NCBI GenBank assembly: GCA_964533865.1 | Contig: CAZHRC010000015.1 | Span: forward strand, 1-60,848 | DNA length: 60,848 nt | Reading direction: 5' to 3' | Source of the DNA: CAZHRC01 sp964533865 | GTDB lineage: Bacteria; Bacillota; Clostridia; Tissierellales; Peptoniphilaceae | In this document: positions 33,185 through 42,604 of the stretch, piece after piece | Layout of the letters: each line of letters starts with the position of its first letter | Position numbering within the stretch: the first letter of the stretch is position 1 | Notes under the pieces: generated by a model | Database searches by the model: none | Told to the model about the DNA's origin: nothing | The model's input: the letters and a program-made list of their open reading frames with translations, nothing else | Position numbers and translations under genes: made by a program

Positions 33185-33346
33185 TTGATAAAAAAGCTGA
33201 CGTTATGTCTATTGTTGGTATTGAGCTTAATGATGGGAAAGGCTGTGGTTTACGCTGCGCCGACAGCTGAAGAAGCGATGGAGGTGGGGGGTGTTGTTTG
33301 TCGATCAAGGATTCAGTGAAGACGCTACCGCTGGCCCGAGATTGGA
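33185..33346 (+). pseudogene. 5' part of the CWB2 gene, broken by a TGA and frame changes
   Basis: TTG 33185 follows GAGAGGAGGGA and starts a clear signal peptide (IKKLTLCLLLVLSLMMGKAVVYAAP). The frame meets TGA at 33317-33319, then runs in the same frame into the long CWB2 reading frame. Reading one base shifted from the G6 run (33292 region) gives natural-looking coding sequence GVLFVDQGFSEDATAGPRLD, after which another shift returns to the CWB2 frame. Two compensating indels therefore explain the break better than a single nonsense codon. They may be real or assembly errors. Confidence 0.65.
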
Positions 33347-34786
33347 TTGATTGTTGCAGAAGCGGCGGAATTTCGGGATTATGTGGCGTTGCGTTTTGAG
33401 TACGTGAATCTTCAACGGTATCCCATCTTAGATCGGAAGGCGACCTTTGAGGTGAAAGAATGTGTTTGTGCCGATGGGGTATGTGATTTGAAACTATACA
33501 GCCATGAGTTTATAAAATTCTCCGAGATGGAGACTTACAACCTAGTGGGCACGAACTATTTGCTTCGACTGGTGGAAGAGGAAGGGACGTGGAAGGTTCA
33601 AAAGGGCATTGCATTTACCCCTTTTGAAAATGAAATGATGAGTTTTGCCGAAGGTATGGCGCCAGAAAAGGTTGAAATCTATAAGAGGTCGGCGATGCCT
33701 ACTGATTCACACGTCAACGATTCTAGGGTGGACGGGGCTAAAGAGATCACGATTACAACCCTATTGGACAAAAAAACATATCTTTACAACGACTTGATAC
33801 GCACAGTCCTGCAAGATCGAAAGGCACTCATCGATAAGGAAAGCGAGTCAACAAAATCATCTGATTCTAAACCGGTCGCAACTTTGTCAAACCCCTTCGA
33901 TACTTCAAGGGCTGACCGTTATGAAACTGCCATTGGGATTAGCAAAGCCACCTATGACAAGGCGGAAAGTGCCGTTATCGCCAGTGGCGAACAGTTTCCC
34001 GATGCCCTTGTGGGAGGGACGCTCGCCATCCAAGTGAAAGGCCCAACTCTTTTGGTTGAAAAAGATGGCGTGCCTAAAGGGTTGGTTGAGGAATTGAAAC
34101 GGTTAGAGGCGAAATCCGTTTACTTATTGGGTGGGATGCATACGGTCTCTAAGAAAGTGGAAGAGATTTTGAAAAAAGAGGTCACTGTAGAGCGGATAGC
34201 CGGAGCTGATCGCTATGAAACAGCGGAGGCGGTCACCAAAAAACGCTTGGCGCTAATGGGAAGAGGTATTAATGGAACAGATCGCATGACCTATGTCAGC
34301 GGTACTACTTTTGCCGATGCACTGGCAGCAGCGTCTTTTGTGGCACGGGATAACCCTAGCGACGGTTCGGCAAATTTTTTAGAGCTCGTCGCACCTAGTG
34401 ATATGGTCAAGAAAGGGTGGGCGTTTGGAGGACAAGCTGCGGTAGCAGGTGATACGCCAAATCGCATTGCTGGTGAAAATCGCTACGGTACAGCGTCAGC
34501 CATTGCAGAGCGTTCTCTAAACATGATCGATGACATAGCTAAGAAATTGGGAATGGTGGTTGTGGTCAATGGGAACAATTTTCCAGATGGATTGGCGGCA
34601 GCGCCTCTGGTCGCTTCTAAAGACGCTGTTTTGCTGTTAACGGATAAAGATATGCGGCCAAGAGAAGTCATGGATTATTTGAATAAGCAGGAGGTCGATA
34701 CTGCGATTTTTATCGGTGGCGAGGCAGTGCTATCCCCTAGACTAGAGAAAATGTTCTTATTCACATCGGATTGGCGGGAAAATTGA
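33347..34786 (+). CDS. Cell-wall-binding repeat 2 (CWB2) surface protein, 5' end damaged
   Basis: The intact part is 479 residues. Residues 1-180 are a unique domain; three CWB2 repeats follow (RADRYETAIGISKATYD, RIAGADRYETAEAVTKK, RIAGENRYGTASAIAER) each with a VYLLGG- or AIFIGG-type closing strand. Three CWB2 modules bind anionic wall polymer and hold the protein in the S-layer or wall. The true start is at 33185 with the signal peptide, so as sequenced this frame lacks a secretion signal. It follows the sigma/anti-sigma pair by about 250 bases that hold nothing recognisable. Confidence 0.8.
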   Translation: MIVAEAAEFRDYVALRFEYVNLQRYPILDRKATFEVKECVCADGVCDLKLYSHEFIKFSEMETYNLVGTNYLLRLVEEEGTWKVQKGIAFTPFENEMMSFAEGMAPEKVEIYKRSAMPTDSHVNDSRVDGAKEITITTLLDKKTYLYNDLIRTVLQDRKALIDKESESTKSSDSKPVATLSNPFDTSRADRYETAIGISKATYDKAESAVIASGEQFPDALVGGTLAIQVKGPTLLVEKDGVPKGLVEELKRLEAKSVYLLGGMHTVSKKVEEILKKEVTVERIAGADRYETAEAVTKKRLALMGRGINGTDRMTYVSGTTFADALAAASFVARDNPSDGSANFLELVAPSDMVKKGWAFGGQAAVAGDTPNRIAGENRYGTASAIAERSLNMIDDIAKKLGMVVVVNGNNFPDGLAAAPLVASKDAVLLLTDKDMRPREVMDYLNKQEVDTAIFIGGEAVLSPRLEKMFLFTSDWREN

Positions 34787-34880
34787 TGTCTAGGATAAAA
34801 CAGTTGGGAGATCATGGAGCTGAATCGTCCTCGAATATCCGCGATACAAGAGATTTTTGGTCGCAGCATCTTCCGTATCT

Positions 34881-35528
34881 CTACTTAAAGGAAGGGGAGC
34901 TATTACCCAGAAAATTGGTGCGATGGGTACGCTCCGCTGTTGGCGGGTGTATGTTATGCTCTTTGCCAAGGGCAATACATTTGAGCAGCCAAGCCATATT
35001 GGCTCCAAGGTTGCGCATGATTTGCAATCCCTCCAAGTCAAGTACCACTTCATCAGGGGTGGTACCGTGAACCCCATTCCAGTAAGTTGAAGAGACAATG
35101 GGCATTTGCGCGATGGTAAAGTACTTGTTGAACACATCCATGGTGTCGGTCGTTCCTGCTCGCCGAGCAGAGGATATTGCGGCGGCGGGTTTCTGAGTAA
35201 AGGCACTTCTTCCTGCTGTAAAGAGTCTGTCCATAGCAGAGAGGATGCGTCCAGAGGGATGGGCAAAGTAGACGGGGCTGCCAAAGACAAAGCCATCAGC
35301 GGTTTTCGCTTTTTCAATCATGGTGTTGACTTTGTCTTTATCGAAGACGCAACCACCCCCGGTTTTTGAACAGACGCCACAGGCCGTGCAGTCCCAATAG
35401 GGACCAGAACCCAATGAAAAGATTTCTGTTTCAATGTGTTGTGCATTGAGGGTATTGGCCACCTCATCCAATGCCCTGTAGGTACAGCCGAGGGGTTTAG
35501 AGCTACCGTTGAGTAAGAGGACTTTCAT
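34881..35528 (-). CDS. Flavodoxin-fold NAD(P)H-dependent oxidoreductase with Cys cluster
   Basis: A 215-residue protein with the FMN-reductase start VLLLNGSSKPLGCTYRAL and FVFGSPVYFAHPSG. A cysteine cluster CTACGVCSKTGGGC near residue 47-60 is common in clostridial iron-sulfur flavoprotein-like members. It is convergent with the CWB2 gene. The substrate is unknown; the fold suits electron transfer or quinone/nitro reduction. Confidence 0.88.
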   Translation of the reverse strand: MKVLLLNGSSKPLGCTYRALDEVANTLNAQHIETEIFSLGSGPYWDCTACGVCSKTGGGCVFDKDKVNTMIEKAKTADGFVFGSPVYFAHPSGRILSAMDRLFTAGRSAFTQKPAAAISSARRAGTTDTMDVFNKYFTIAQMPIVSSTYWNGVHGTTPDEVVLDLEGLQIMRNLGANMAWLLKCIALGKEHNIHPPTAERTHRTNFLGNSSPSFK

Positions 35529-35690
35529 GTGATTCTCCTTTCGTATTTAGCGTTGAGTGGTTAGTATTATACCCTTTTTCTAAGGTCTTATGTCTACTGA
35601 AAAGTCAATTGATCTTAGAGATAGGGCAGAAGTGGCTTTGTCGTCAATGCGTCCGGATTTGAACTCTACTGCAAGATTGTTTTAGAAGTA

Positions 35691-35724
35691 AAAAGACATG
35701 CCCAGTAACGCGGGCATGTCTTTT
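35691..35724 (-). terminator. Terminator of the GH3 gene
   Basis: Perfect stem AAAAGACATGCCC/GGGCATGTCTTTT located 6 bases beyond the GH3 stop. Confidence 0.88.
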
Positions 35725-35729
35725 ATCGT

Positions 35730-37889
35730 TTAACGAAGTTCGATGTTCTCCTTAAAGGGCGTGTCCTCTGAGCTGGTACCGATATAAACGGTATAGTTGC
35801 CAGGTTTGTTGATAAAAGTCCCTGTGGCGTAGTCCCAAACGCCAAAGGGGTGGTTGGTGGCATCGGGATCGATAGTGATCGTTAACTTTTGCTTTTCACC
35901 AGGCGCTAAGAAGACTTTAGTGAAGCCGACTAAACGTTTTGGTGGTTGGCCCTCCGATGGGATACTAAGGTAGACTTGAACGACTTCTGCCCCCGCTCTT
36001 GATCCGGTATTTTCCACATCGACTCCAACGATAATGGGTTCATTGCCATTGAAGGATGAGGTCGATACCTTTGCCTCAGATAATTTAAAGGTGGTATAGG
36101 AGAGTCCATAGCCAAAGGGGAATAGGGGAGCGATGTTTTGGGATTGGAACCAGCGATAGCCCATGTTCAGGCCTTCGGAGTAGTGCATGGTTTCAAATCC
36201 TTCCCCTTCATCAATGCCAGGATAGCGATCTGGACGATCGTAGTACATGAGATCTTCAATGGATTTTGCGTAGGTGGTAGGCACCTTGCCCGAAGGATTG
36301 ACCACGCCAAACAGCAAATCAGCCACCACATGTCCGTCTTCAGATCCTTGGTTCCAGGCTTCGAGTACGGCTTTGGCTTTATCGATCCAAGGCATGAGGA
36401 CAGGGCTTGAGTTTTTCATGACGACGACGGCGTTTGGGTTGGCGTCCAATAGCTTGGCGACCATTTTGTCTTGATCGTTGCGCATGGTTGGCGTGTCTAA
36501 GTCAGCGCCTTCAGTGGCAACAAGTCCCGCCATTATCACGACGAGGTCGGCAGATTTTGCCGCATTCAATGCCCCATCGAGATTGGCAAGATCTTGTTCG
36601 ACAATGTATTTTGTCACCTCTGATGAGGATCCTAACGTATTGAGGACGTTTTTCATGCCATCGATCGGGGTTATAGTGTAGAGGGGATCGACTTTGGAAG
36701 ATCCACCGCCCCCGTTACAAGCTTCATCGGCAAAGGGGCCTTGTCCAACGATGAGGAAGTTTTTGTACGCCTTGGCGTCCAATGGAAGGAAGTTTGCCTC
36801 ATTTTTAAGCAAAACAGCCATTTGGGATCCCATCTTACGCGAGATGGCACCGTGTTTTTTGGCGTCGATCGTACCAGGGGCATAGGGTTTATCGAATTGG
36901 TTAAACCGAAACATTTGGGTGTAGCGTCGCACCAATGCACGATCTACCGTTTCGATTTCCAAACTGTAGTCCTCTAAGGCGTTCTTAATATTGGTTTCAT
37001 TGAACCACTTGCCATCGGGCATCTCGTGGTCGAGTCCCGAGGTCAACGATGCGGAACAGGAGCGAGTGGACCAGAAATCCGATTGGATGTAGCCTTTAAA
37101 GCCCCATTCTTTGCGAAGGATGTCGTTAAGAAGATAGCGACTCTCCGATGCGTAGTGACCACGGAATCGGTTATATGCGCTCATTATTGCGGCAATGTCC
37201 CCATCCTTAACCAGCATTTCAAAAGGAAGGAGGTACAATTCTCGCAACACGTGCTCGTCTGCTTCGACATTGACTCGGAATCTTTCGTATTCTTGGTCGT
37301 TGACGGCATAGTGTTTGCCCATGGCGATGACATCGTGTTTTTGAATAGCTTTTGTCACTTCGACGCCCATGACGCCTGAGAGGTAGGGATCTTCGGAAAA
37401 GTATTCAAAATTTCTTCCAGCGATAGGAGTGCGGTGTAGACACACCCCAGGGCCTTCCAAGACATGTTGACCCAAGGTGGCGGTTTCCGAGCCGATAATA
37501 TCGCCGTATTCATAGGCTAAATCGGCGTCAAAACTGGCTGCCAGACCAATGGTCATCGGAAGCGCAGTCGCTTTTGGGCTAGGGTAGCCATCACCCATCC
37601 CTACGCCAACAGGGCCATTAGTAATGCGAAAGCGTGGGATGCCAAGGTCTTCGTTGCCTTTGACATGGCGCAGGATGCGCAGTTGAACCATCCGTTCCTC
37701 GTACTCATCTGGTGGCAACTTAGCCAATTCATCCATATCTAAACCATAAATATTGATGGTTTCCATGGAACCGTGGAGTTGCTGGATCTTTTGATCCAAG
37801 GTCATCGCCTCTACAAGCTTTTTCGCTTTCTCTTCTGGGGACAAATTTGGGTCCGACCAGGGGAAAGTAGTGTTGTCATTTTTTGACAT
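35730..37889 (-). CDS. Glycoside hydrolase family 3 beta-glucosidase-type enzyme
   Basis: A 719-residue protein. The N-terminal GH3 barrel has RITNGPVGVGMGDG, GKHYAVNDQEYER and nucleophile Asp271 in IQSDFWSTRSC. The second GH3 domain has GQGPFADEACNGGGGSSKVDP, and a C-terminal fibronectin-III-like domain (SEAKVSTSSFNGNEPIIVGVDVENTGSRAGAEVVQVYLS) follows. No signal peptide, so it acts on imported oligosaccharide or glycoside. No sugar transporter or regulator is adjacent. AAGGAGGG precedes the ATG. Confidence 0.92.
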   Translation of the reverse strand: MSKNDNTTFPWSDPNLSPEEKAKKLVEAMTLDQKIQQLHGSMETINIYGLDMDELAKLPPDEYEERMVQLRILRHVKGNEDLGIPRFRITNGPVGVGMGDGYPSPKATALPMTIGLAASFDADLAYEYGDIIGSETATLGQHVLEGPGVCLHRTPIAGRNFEYFSEDPYLSGVMGVEVTKAIQKHDVIAMGKHYAVNDQEYERFRVNVEADEHVLRELYLLPFEMLVKDGDIAAIMSAYNRFRGHYASESRYLLNDILRKEWGFKGYIQSDFWSTRSCSASLTSGLDHEMPDGKWFNETNIKNALEDYSLEIETVDRALVRRYTQMFRFNQFDKPYAPGTIDAKKHGAISRKMGSQMAVLLKNEANFLPLDAKAYKNFLIVGQGPFADEACNGGGGSSKVDPLYTITPIDGMKNVLNTLGSSSEVTKYIVEQDLANLDGALNAAKSADLVVIMAGLVATEGADLDTPTMRNDQDKMVAKLLDANPNAVVVMKNSSPVLMPWIDKAKAVLEAWNQGSEDGHVVADLLFGVVNPSGKVPTTYAKSIEDLMYYDRPDRYPGIDEGEGFETMHYSEGLNMGYRWFQSQNIAPLFPFGYGLSYTTFKLSEAKVSTSSFNGNEPIIVGVDVENTGSRAGAEVVQVYLSIPSEGQPPKRLVGFTKVFLAPGEKQKLTITIDPDATNHPFGVWDYATGTFINKPGNYTVYIGTSSEDTPFKENIELR

Positions 37890-38129
37890 AAAAAACCCTC
37901 CTTGTTGATTTATATCCCGTTTGGGACTGTAAAATGATACATACCCAATAGAGGAGCTAGCTAAACGAAATTATTAATAATAAACCATAACGAATCAGTT
38001 ATACAATACAGATCATAATCTTTAGAGCATAATAAAAAACGGTTATGGAGGGCATCTTGTTAATAGGGGTATTTATAAGGTAGCGTTGAGGCACAGAACC
38101 TCGAAAATATCCATGATCAGGAGGAAAGA

Positions 38130-38801
38130 ATGGAGATTAGTGATGTGATGCATCGTTTACGGGAATTGGGTAATGAAAGTCGACGAAGAACCTATATGAA
38201 AAGAGGCGCCCCAGAGAGTACCTACGGCGTCGCTCAGGGGGATTTGAGAAAACTCGCGAAAACTCTTGAAATGTCCCATAATGAGACTATGGCTTTGTGG
38301 GATTTGGGGATTGCAGACGCTCAATTTCTCGCTTGTCTCAAATTTGATCCAAATGCGCTGTCTTTGGAAGAGATTCGTTCGATGGTGTCGGAAGCGGCTT
38401 TTGTCGAAGTTTTGGATAAGTTTGTCAACGTTGTCGTAGTCAAACACCCAAATGCTTCTGAGTTTATTGAGGAGTGGACGGAGTCCAAAGAAGATTTGAT
38501 TGCGCGAGCGGGTTGGTATCTCATCGTTCACTTTATTTCTAGGGGAAAATACCATGTTGCTGAACTAGAGGAGCTGCTTTCCATAATCGAAGGCAATCTA
38601 CAAGGGGCAACACCACAGAAGCAATGGGCAATGAATCATGCTCTGTGCGAGATAGGCATTAAAAACCCATCATTTACAAAGGTCTGTATCGATATTGGCG
38701 AAAGATTGGGAGTGTATCGAGACCTAAAGGTATCCAAAGGATGCACTTCTCCTTATGCACCAGAGTGGATTGGAGCGGTGGTAAAAAAACAGAAATCCTA
38801 G
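38130..38801 (+). CDS. DNA alkylation repair protein, AlkD-like HEAT-repeat fold
   Basis: A 223-residue all-helical protein of the PF08713 type, with MKRGAPESTYGVAQGDLRKLAK at the start and WAMNHALCEIGIKNP followed by KVSKGCTSPYAPEWI at the end. AlkC/AlkD relatives remove alkylated bases. Monocistronic with AGGAGGAAAG upstream and a terminator downstream. Confidence 0.9.
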   Translation: MEISDVMHRLRELGNESRRRTYMKRGAPESTYGVAQGDLRKLAKTLEMSHNETMALWDLGIADAQFLACLKFDPNALSLEEIRSMVSEAAFVEVLDKFVNVVVVKHPNASEFIEEWTESKEDLIARAGWYLIVHFISRGKYHVAELEELLSIIEGNLQGATPQKQWAMNHALCEIGIKNPSFTKVCIDIGERLGVYRDLKVSKGCTSPYAPEWIGAVVKKQKS

Positions 38802-38821
38802 TGTGAATGAAAAATGAAAGG

Positions 38822-38869
38822 AAAAAACAGCGATGAAGCTTTCTCATGAGAAAGCCCATCGCTGTTTTT
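38822..38869. terminator. Bidirectional terminator
   Basis: Long stem AAAAACAGCGATG...CATCGCTGTTTTT with inner GCTTTCTC/GAGAAAGC, between the convergent AlkD-like and DUF4234 genes. Confidence 0.88.
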
Positions 38870-38890
38870 GTCGATGAGAGATCGCTAGTA

Positions 38891-39223
38891 CTAATAAAAA
38901 GTGCGATCGGCATAGCGGTTGAGGTGGTCTTGCCAAATACAGTAATTGACCAAACTCAAAGCGAACAAATCGAGAATGACATAAAGCATGCCGTCGTTTT
39001 GTCCTGAAACGGGTTCGACGAGTTCGCCCATTTTATAAGCCCAGTAAATCCCGTAGATACCGCAGGTGACGATGGTCAGTAGAATTACAGTACCGCCTTG
39101 TTCTGGTAGGTGGTTGACTCTACAGTATTCGTTGACCATGTTATAATACCAAATGATGCTGTAAATTCCACAAGTGACGAAGGTGAGGATGACAGCGGTT
39201 ACGATGGAACGACGTTGGATCAC
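38891..39223 (-). CDS. DUF4234 membrane protein
   Basis: A 110-residue protein with repeated VTCGIYSIIWYYN / VTCGIYGIYWAYK segments and a tail DLFALSLVNYCIWQDHLNRYA, the DUF4234 pattern. Three hydrophobic segments. It overlaps the DUF2752 gene by 4 bases. Function unknown. Confidence 0.88.
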   Translation of the reverse strand: MIQRRSIVTAVILTFVTCGIYSIIWYYNMVNEYCRVNHLPEQGGTVILLTIVTCGIYGIYWAYKMGELVEPVSGQNDGMLYVILDLFALSLVNYCIWQDHLNRYADRTFY

Positions 39224-39603
39224 GAATTACCTCCTGACGAAAATATGTTTATTACCCACTCCAGACAGGTCGAGATCAAGTTAGTCGGCAAGTAGCTAAC
39301 GGGATAATAGGGATTATTCCAATGACCTGTGGAGAGGGCGATTGCTACGCGGACGATGTAGACGCCGGTAAACAATAGTGCAATGAAGATAGTGAGTTTT
39401 TGCTTCTTTTTAAGTAAGGCGTAAGCAAGCAAAGGGACGATAAGAAAGAGTGGATGATAAAATAATGCCGAACTGAAATCTCCACGGATAACTGCGAGCC
39501 AAGATCGGGTCATACCGCAACCAGGACAAGGAAACCCCGTGGTTTGCCGAATAACACAAAAAGCGTTGCCATTGAGTAAGTGGCCTAAGAAGCTATGTAT
39601 CAT
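39220..39603 (-). CDS. DUF2752 membrane protein
   Basis: A 127-residue protein with the DUF2752 hallmark PCPGCGMTRSW and about three hydrophobic segments. It is the first gene of a coupled pair with DUF4234 (ATGA overlap). The pairing is common in Firmicutes and its purpose is not known. Confidence 0.88.
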   Translation of the reverse strand: MIHSFLGHLLNGNAFCVIRQTTGFPCPGCGMTRSWLAVIRGDFSSALFYHPLFLIVPLLAYALLKKKQKLTIFIALLFTGVYIVRVAIALSTGHWNNPYYPVSYLPTNLISTCLEWVINIFSSGGNS

Positions 39604-39672
39604 CGCATCCTCCTTTTCTTATTATATCATATTCACCATGGATGATAATCAATAGCTCTGCTGCGTTTTCTT

Positions 39673-41022
39673 CTATAAGCTCATGACATTTTCGCGAAGG
39701 ATCATTTTGTAGAGATAATAACCGTAAGCTAGCGATACGATCTCTGCAATGGGAAATGCCGTCCAGATAGCTTTTATGCCAATGAAACTGAGCGCTTTTG
39801 CCAGTGGTAGGATGATGACCACTTGCCGTAGGATGGACATCTGCAAACTGTATAGACCAAAGCCAAGGGCTTGGAAAAACGTGGAAAACATAATGCCTAC
39901 AGCTGCCGGAATAAAGCAAAGGGCGATGATGCGCAGCATGGGGATGCCAATTTCGAGCATGTCTGGTGTGCTATTAAAAATGAGGAGAAGTTGTTTTGGC
40001 AAGAGGATCATCAGTGCGGCACCTGTGATCATCATTCCAAGAGCTATGCGAATGCCATAATGCATGGCGCCTGTGATTCGATGTTTATTTCGCGCACCAT
40101 AATTGTAAGCGATTAAAGGCAATACTCCCTGTGTCAGTCCAAACACGGGCAATACGACGAAAGATTCTAATTTATAGTAAATGCCGAGGACGGAAACGGC
40201 GATTTCTGATATGGGGGCTAAGATATAATTGAAGCCCATATTGAGAAATGCGCCGATGGATTGCATTAAAATCGAAGGAAAGCCCACGCGGTAAATGCGT
40301 TTGACGATGGCCCAGTCGAAACGGTAGTGTTTAGGCGTAATTTTTAGTTCGCCATCGTAGATGAGTAGGTAGTGCATGCAGATGAAAGCCCCTACAAATT
40401 GCCCGATCAAAGTTGCCACGGCAGCGCCTGTGACGCCCATTGCGGGAATGCCAAAGTGACCAAAGATAAAGATTGGATCGAGTACAATATTGATGACTGA
40501 CCCCACTAGCTGGGAGAGCATAGGAACAAACATGCGCCCGGTGCTTTGGATGGTTTTTTCTTGGGAGATTTGTACCAGAGAGCCGATGGAGAAAAAGGTA
40601 ACCAGGCGACTATAACTCACCCCCATGGTAAAGACTTCGGGATCTTTTGTAAAAGTGGCAAAAAGGGTTTCAATCCCCAAGGTACTAAAGATCATAAAAG
40701 CCAATGATGTGAAGAGAATCAGCACCAATCCATGACTAGCGACATTTGATGCTTGTTCGTTTTTCTTTTCTCCCAATAGTCTGGCGGCGTAAGCATTGAC
40801 TCCGACACCTGTACCTACGCCAAAAGCGATGATGATCAATTGAATGGGATAAGACAAGGATACGGCACGCAGAGCTTTTTCGCTTATTTGCGCGACAAAG
40901 TAGCTATCGACGAGATTGTACAAGCTTGAGATCAGCATAGAGAAAATGACTGGAACGGACATTTTAGCGAGTAAGGGTAAGATGGGTTCTGTGCCCATTG
41001 GGTTTTCAATTGTTGTTTTCAT
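39673..41022 (-). CDS. MATE family efflux transporter
   Basis: A 449-residue, twelve-segment protein of the MATE fold (MSVPVIFSMLISSLYNLVDSYFVAQ, GTGVGVNAYAARLLGEK, QGVLPLIAYNYGARN). It should export cationic compounds using Na+ or H+. The frame is open to 41148, but ATG 41022 has GGAGGAAAAATC and matches the family start. Confidence 0.92.
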   Translation of the reverse strand: MKTTIENPMGTEPILPLLAKMSVPVIFSMLISSLYNLVDSYFVAQISEKALRAVSLSYPIQLIIIAFGVGTGVGVNAYAARLLGEKKNEQASNVASHGLVLILFTSLAFMIFSTLGIETLFATFTKDPEVFTMGVSYSRLVTFFSIGSLVQISQEKTIQSTGRMFVPMLSQLVGSVINIVLDPIFIFGHFGIPAMGVTGAAVATLIGQFVGAFICMHYLLIYDGELKITPKHYRFDWAIVKRIYRVGFPSILMQSIGAFLNMGFNYILAPISEIAVSVLGIYYKLESFVVLPVFGLTQGVLPLIAYNYGARNKHRITGAMHYGIRIALGMMITGAALMILLPKQLLLIFNSTPDMLEIGIPMLRIIALCFIPAAVGIMFSTFFQALGFGLYSLQMSILRQVVIILPLAKALSFIGIKAIWTAFPIAEIVSLAYGYYLYKMILRENVMSL

Positions 41023-41119
41023 GATTTTTCCTCCACTACTATTGTAGCAGATGGAGCGGCTAACGTCATAGGGATATTCTATTGATTTATAGCTATCTTC
41101 AACCAAAGTGTTCTCACGA

Positions 41120-41148
41120 TTGACAACGCTATCATAGGGTGGTATCAT
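41120..41148 (+). promoter_or_regulatory. Promoter of the GntP / D-threonine-aldolase-like genes
   Basis: TTGACA, a 17-base spacer and TATCAT lie about 75 bases before the GntP start. It occupies the divergent spacer with the MATE gene. Confidence 0.75.
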
Positions 41149-41224
41149 ATTTTTAAATCTACTAAATTAAGGCGATGTAATCCCTTAATTTTAGGCGTAG
41201 ATACAAAAATAAGGAGGATGGATT

Positions 41225-42580
41225 ATGGGGACAACGTTTACACTTGTTTCAATTATTTTAGCCATTGTATTACTGGTGGTGTTGACCGTTAAGGTAAGAC
41301 TCCACCCTTTTTTTGCATTGACGATTTGCTCGTTTTTCTTTGGCATTCTCATGCAACAGCCGGTTTCGGCCATATTGGAGGCCTATTCCGAAGGCTTGGG
41401 AGGCACGATCGCCGGAATCGGGGTCGTGATCGCCATCGGAACGGTTATGGGGGAGCTTTTGGAGAGAAGCGGAGCTGCTGAAACTATGGCAGAGACCATT
41501 CTAGGCATTACTGGTGAAAAACACGCTGACATCGGGTTGGCGGTGACCGGGTATTTTGTCTCAATTCCAGTCTTTTGCGATTCGGCATACGTTTTACTAT
41601 CGCCACTGGCAAAGCGGATGAGTCGAGATACGAGGATCAGTATGACGACCATGTCTGTGGCTCTGGGGATGGGACTTCACGCCACGCATATGTTGGTGCC
41701 ACCGACTCCGGGTCCGTTGGCTGTCGCAGGCATTCTAAATGCAAACCTTGGCTATGTCATTTTATTGGGGATGATCGTATCGATTCCAGTGACGGCTGTG
41801 GCGATCATCGCAGGCAGAATTTTAGGTAAAAAGTACTATTACCTACCGGATATTCCAGAAGCTGAGGAAGAGCTCAAAGAAATCGTAAAGAAACCCTCAC
41901 CTTTCATGTCCTTTTCACCGATTCTAGTACCTATTTTCTTGATGTTATTGAATACGGTGGCGAGTTTGGAAGGTAGACCTTTTGGCGAGGACAATCTATT
42001 TGTGAACGTTATCGCTATTTTGGGACAGACGGTTATCGCCTTGTTTATAGGGTTGATTATTGCATTATTTACCTATAAATCGGTTAAACCCGAGGACCCA
42101 GACGTGTGGACGTTTGATGGCGCTTTTGGGGATGCTTTAAAAACAGCAGGCCAAATCGTACTCATCGTAGGTGCTGGTGGCGCTTTTGCAACGGTGTTGA
42201 AGCTGTCCAACCTCCAAGATATCGTCACCAACGTATTTAGTGGGCTTTCTATTGGGATTTTGGTGCCCTTTATTATTGGCGCCATTTTCAGAACGGCTAT
42301 TGGATCGGGCACTGTTGGAATGATCACTGCAGCGTCAATGTTGTTGCCGTTGATCGATATTCTGGGCTTCAATTCGCCGATAGGGCTTGTCATCGCCATG
42401 CTTGCTTGTGCATCGGGTGGGTTCATGGTATTCCACGGCAACGACGACTTTTTCTGGGTCATTACCTCCACATCGGGAATGAAGCCGGAGACCGCTTATA
42501 AAGTATTCCCGTTGATCAGCGTGCTCCAAGCGTTTACGGCTTTGGCATGCGTCTTTGTTCTCAAGTTAATCTTTCTTTAA
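41225..42580 (+). CDS. GntP family permease
   Basis: A 451-residue, roughly twelve-segment permease with the family motif GLHATHMLVPPTPGPLAVAGILNANLG and FHGNDDFFWVITSTSGM near the end. Members import gluconate, other sugar acids, or D-serine and related hydroxy acids. It is 24 bases before a D-threonine-aldolase-like gene, which points to a hydroxy-amino acid substrate. Confidence 0.92.
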   Translation: MGTTFTLVSIILAIVLLVVLTVKVRLHPFFALTICSFFFGILMQQPVSAILEAYSEGLGGTIAGIGVVIAIGTVMGELLERSGAAETMAETILGITGEKHADIGLAVTGYFVSIPVFCDSAYVLLSPLAKRMSRDTRISMTTMSVALGMGLHATHMLVPPTPGPLAVAGILNANLGYVILLGMIVSIPVTAVAIIAGRILGKKYYYLPDIPEAEEELKEIVKKPSPFMSFSPILVPIFLMLLNTVASLEGRPFGEDNLFVNVIAILGQTVIALFIGLIIALFTYKSVKPEDPDVWTFDGAFGDALKTAGQIVLIVGAGGAFATVLKLSNLQDIVTNVFSGLSIGILVPFIIGAIFRTAIGSGTVGMITAASMLLPLIDILGFNSPIGLVIAMLACASGGFMVFHGNDDFFWVITSTSGMKPETAYKVFPLISVLQAFTALACVFVLKLIFL

Positions 42581-42604
42581 AATCTGTAAAGGAGTCCATA
42601 TAAC

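Noticed and set aside
33317..33319. In-frame TGA read as selenocysteine in the CWB2 gene
   Set aside because: selD is present, but the surrounding residues in that frame look non-coding while the shifted frame is natural; a surface CWB2 protein has no redox site to need selenocysteine.
41023..41148. Longer N-terminus for the MATE transporter
   Set aside because: The extra 42 residues are not membrane-like and the GGAGG site fits ATG 41022.
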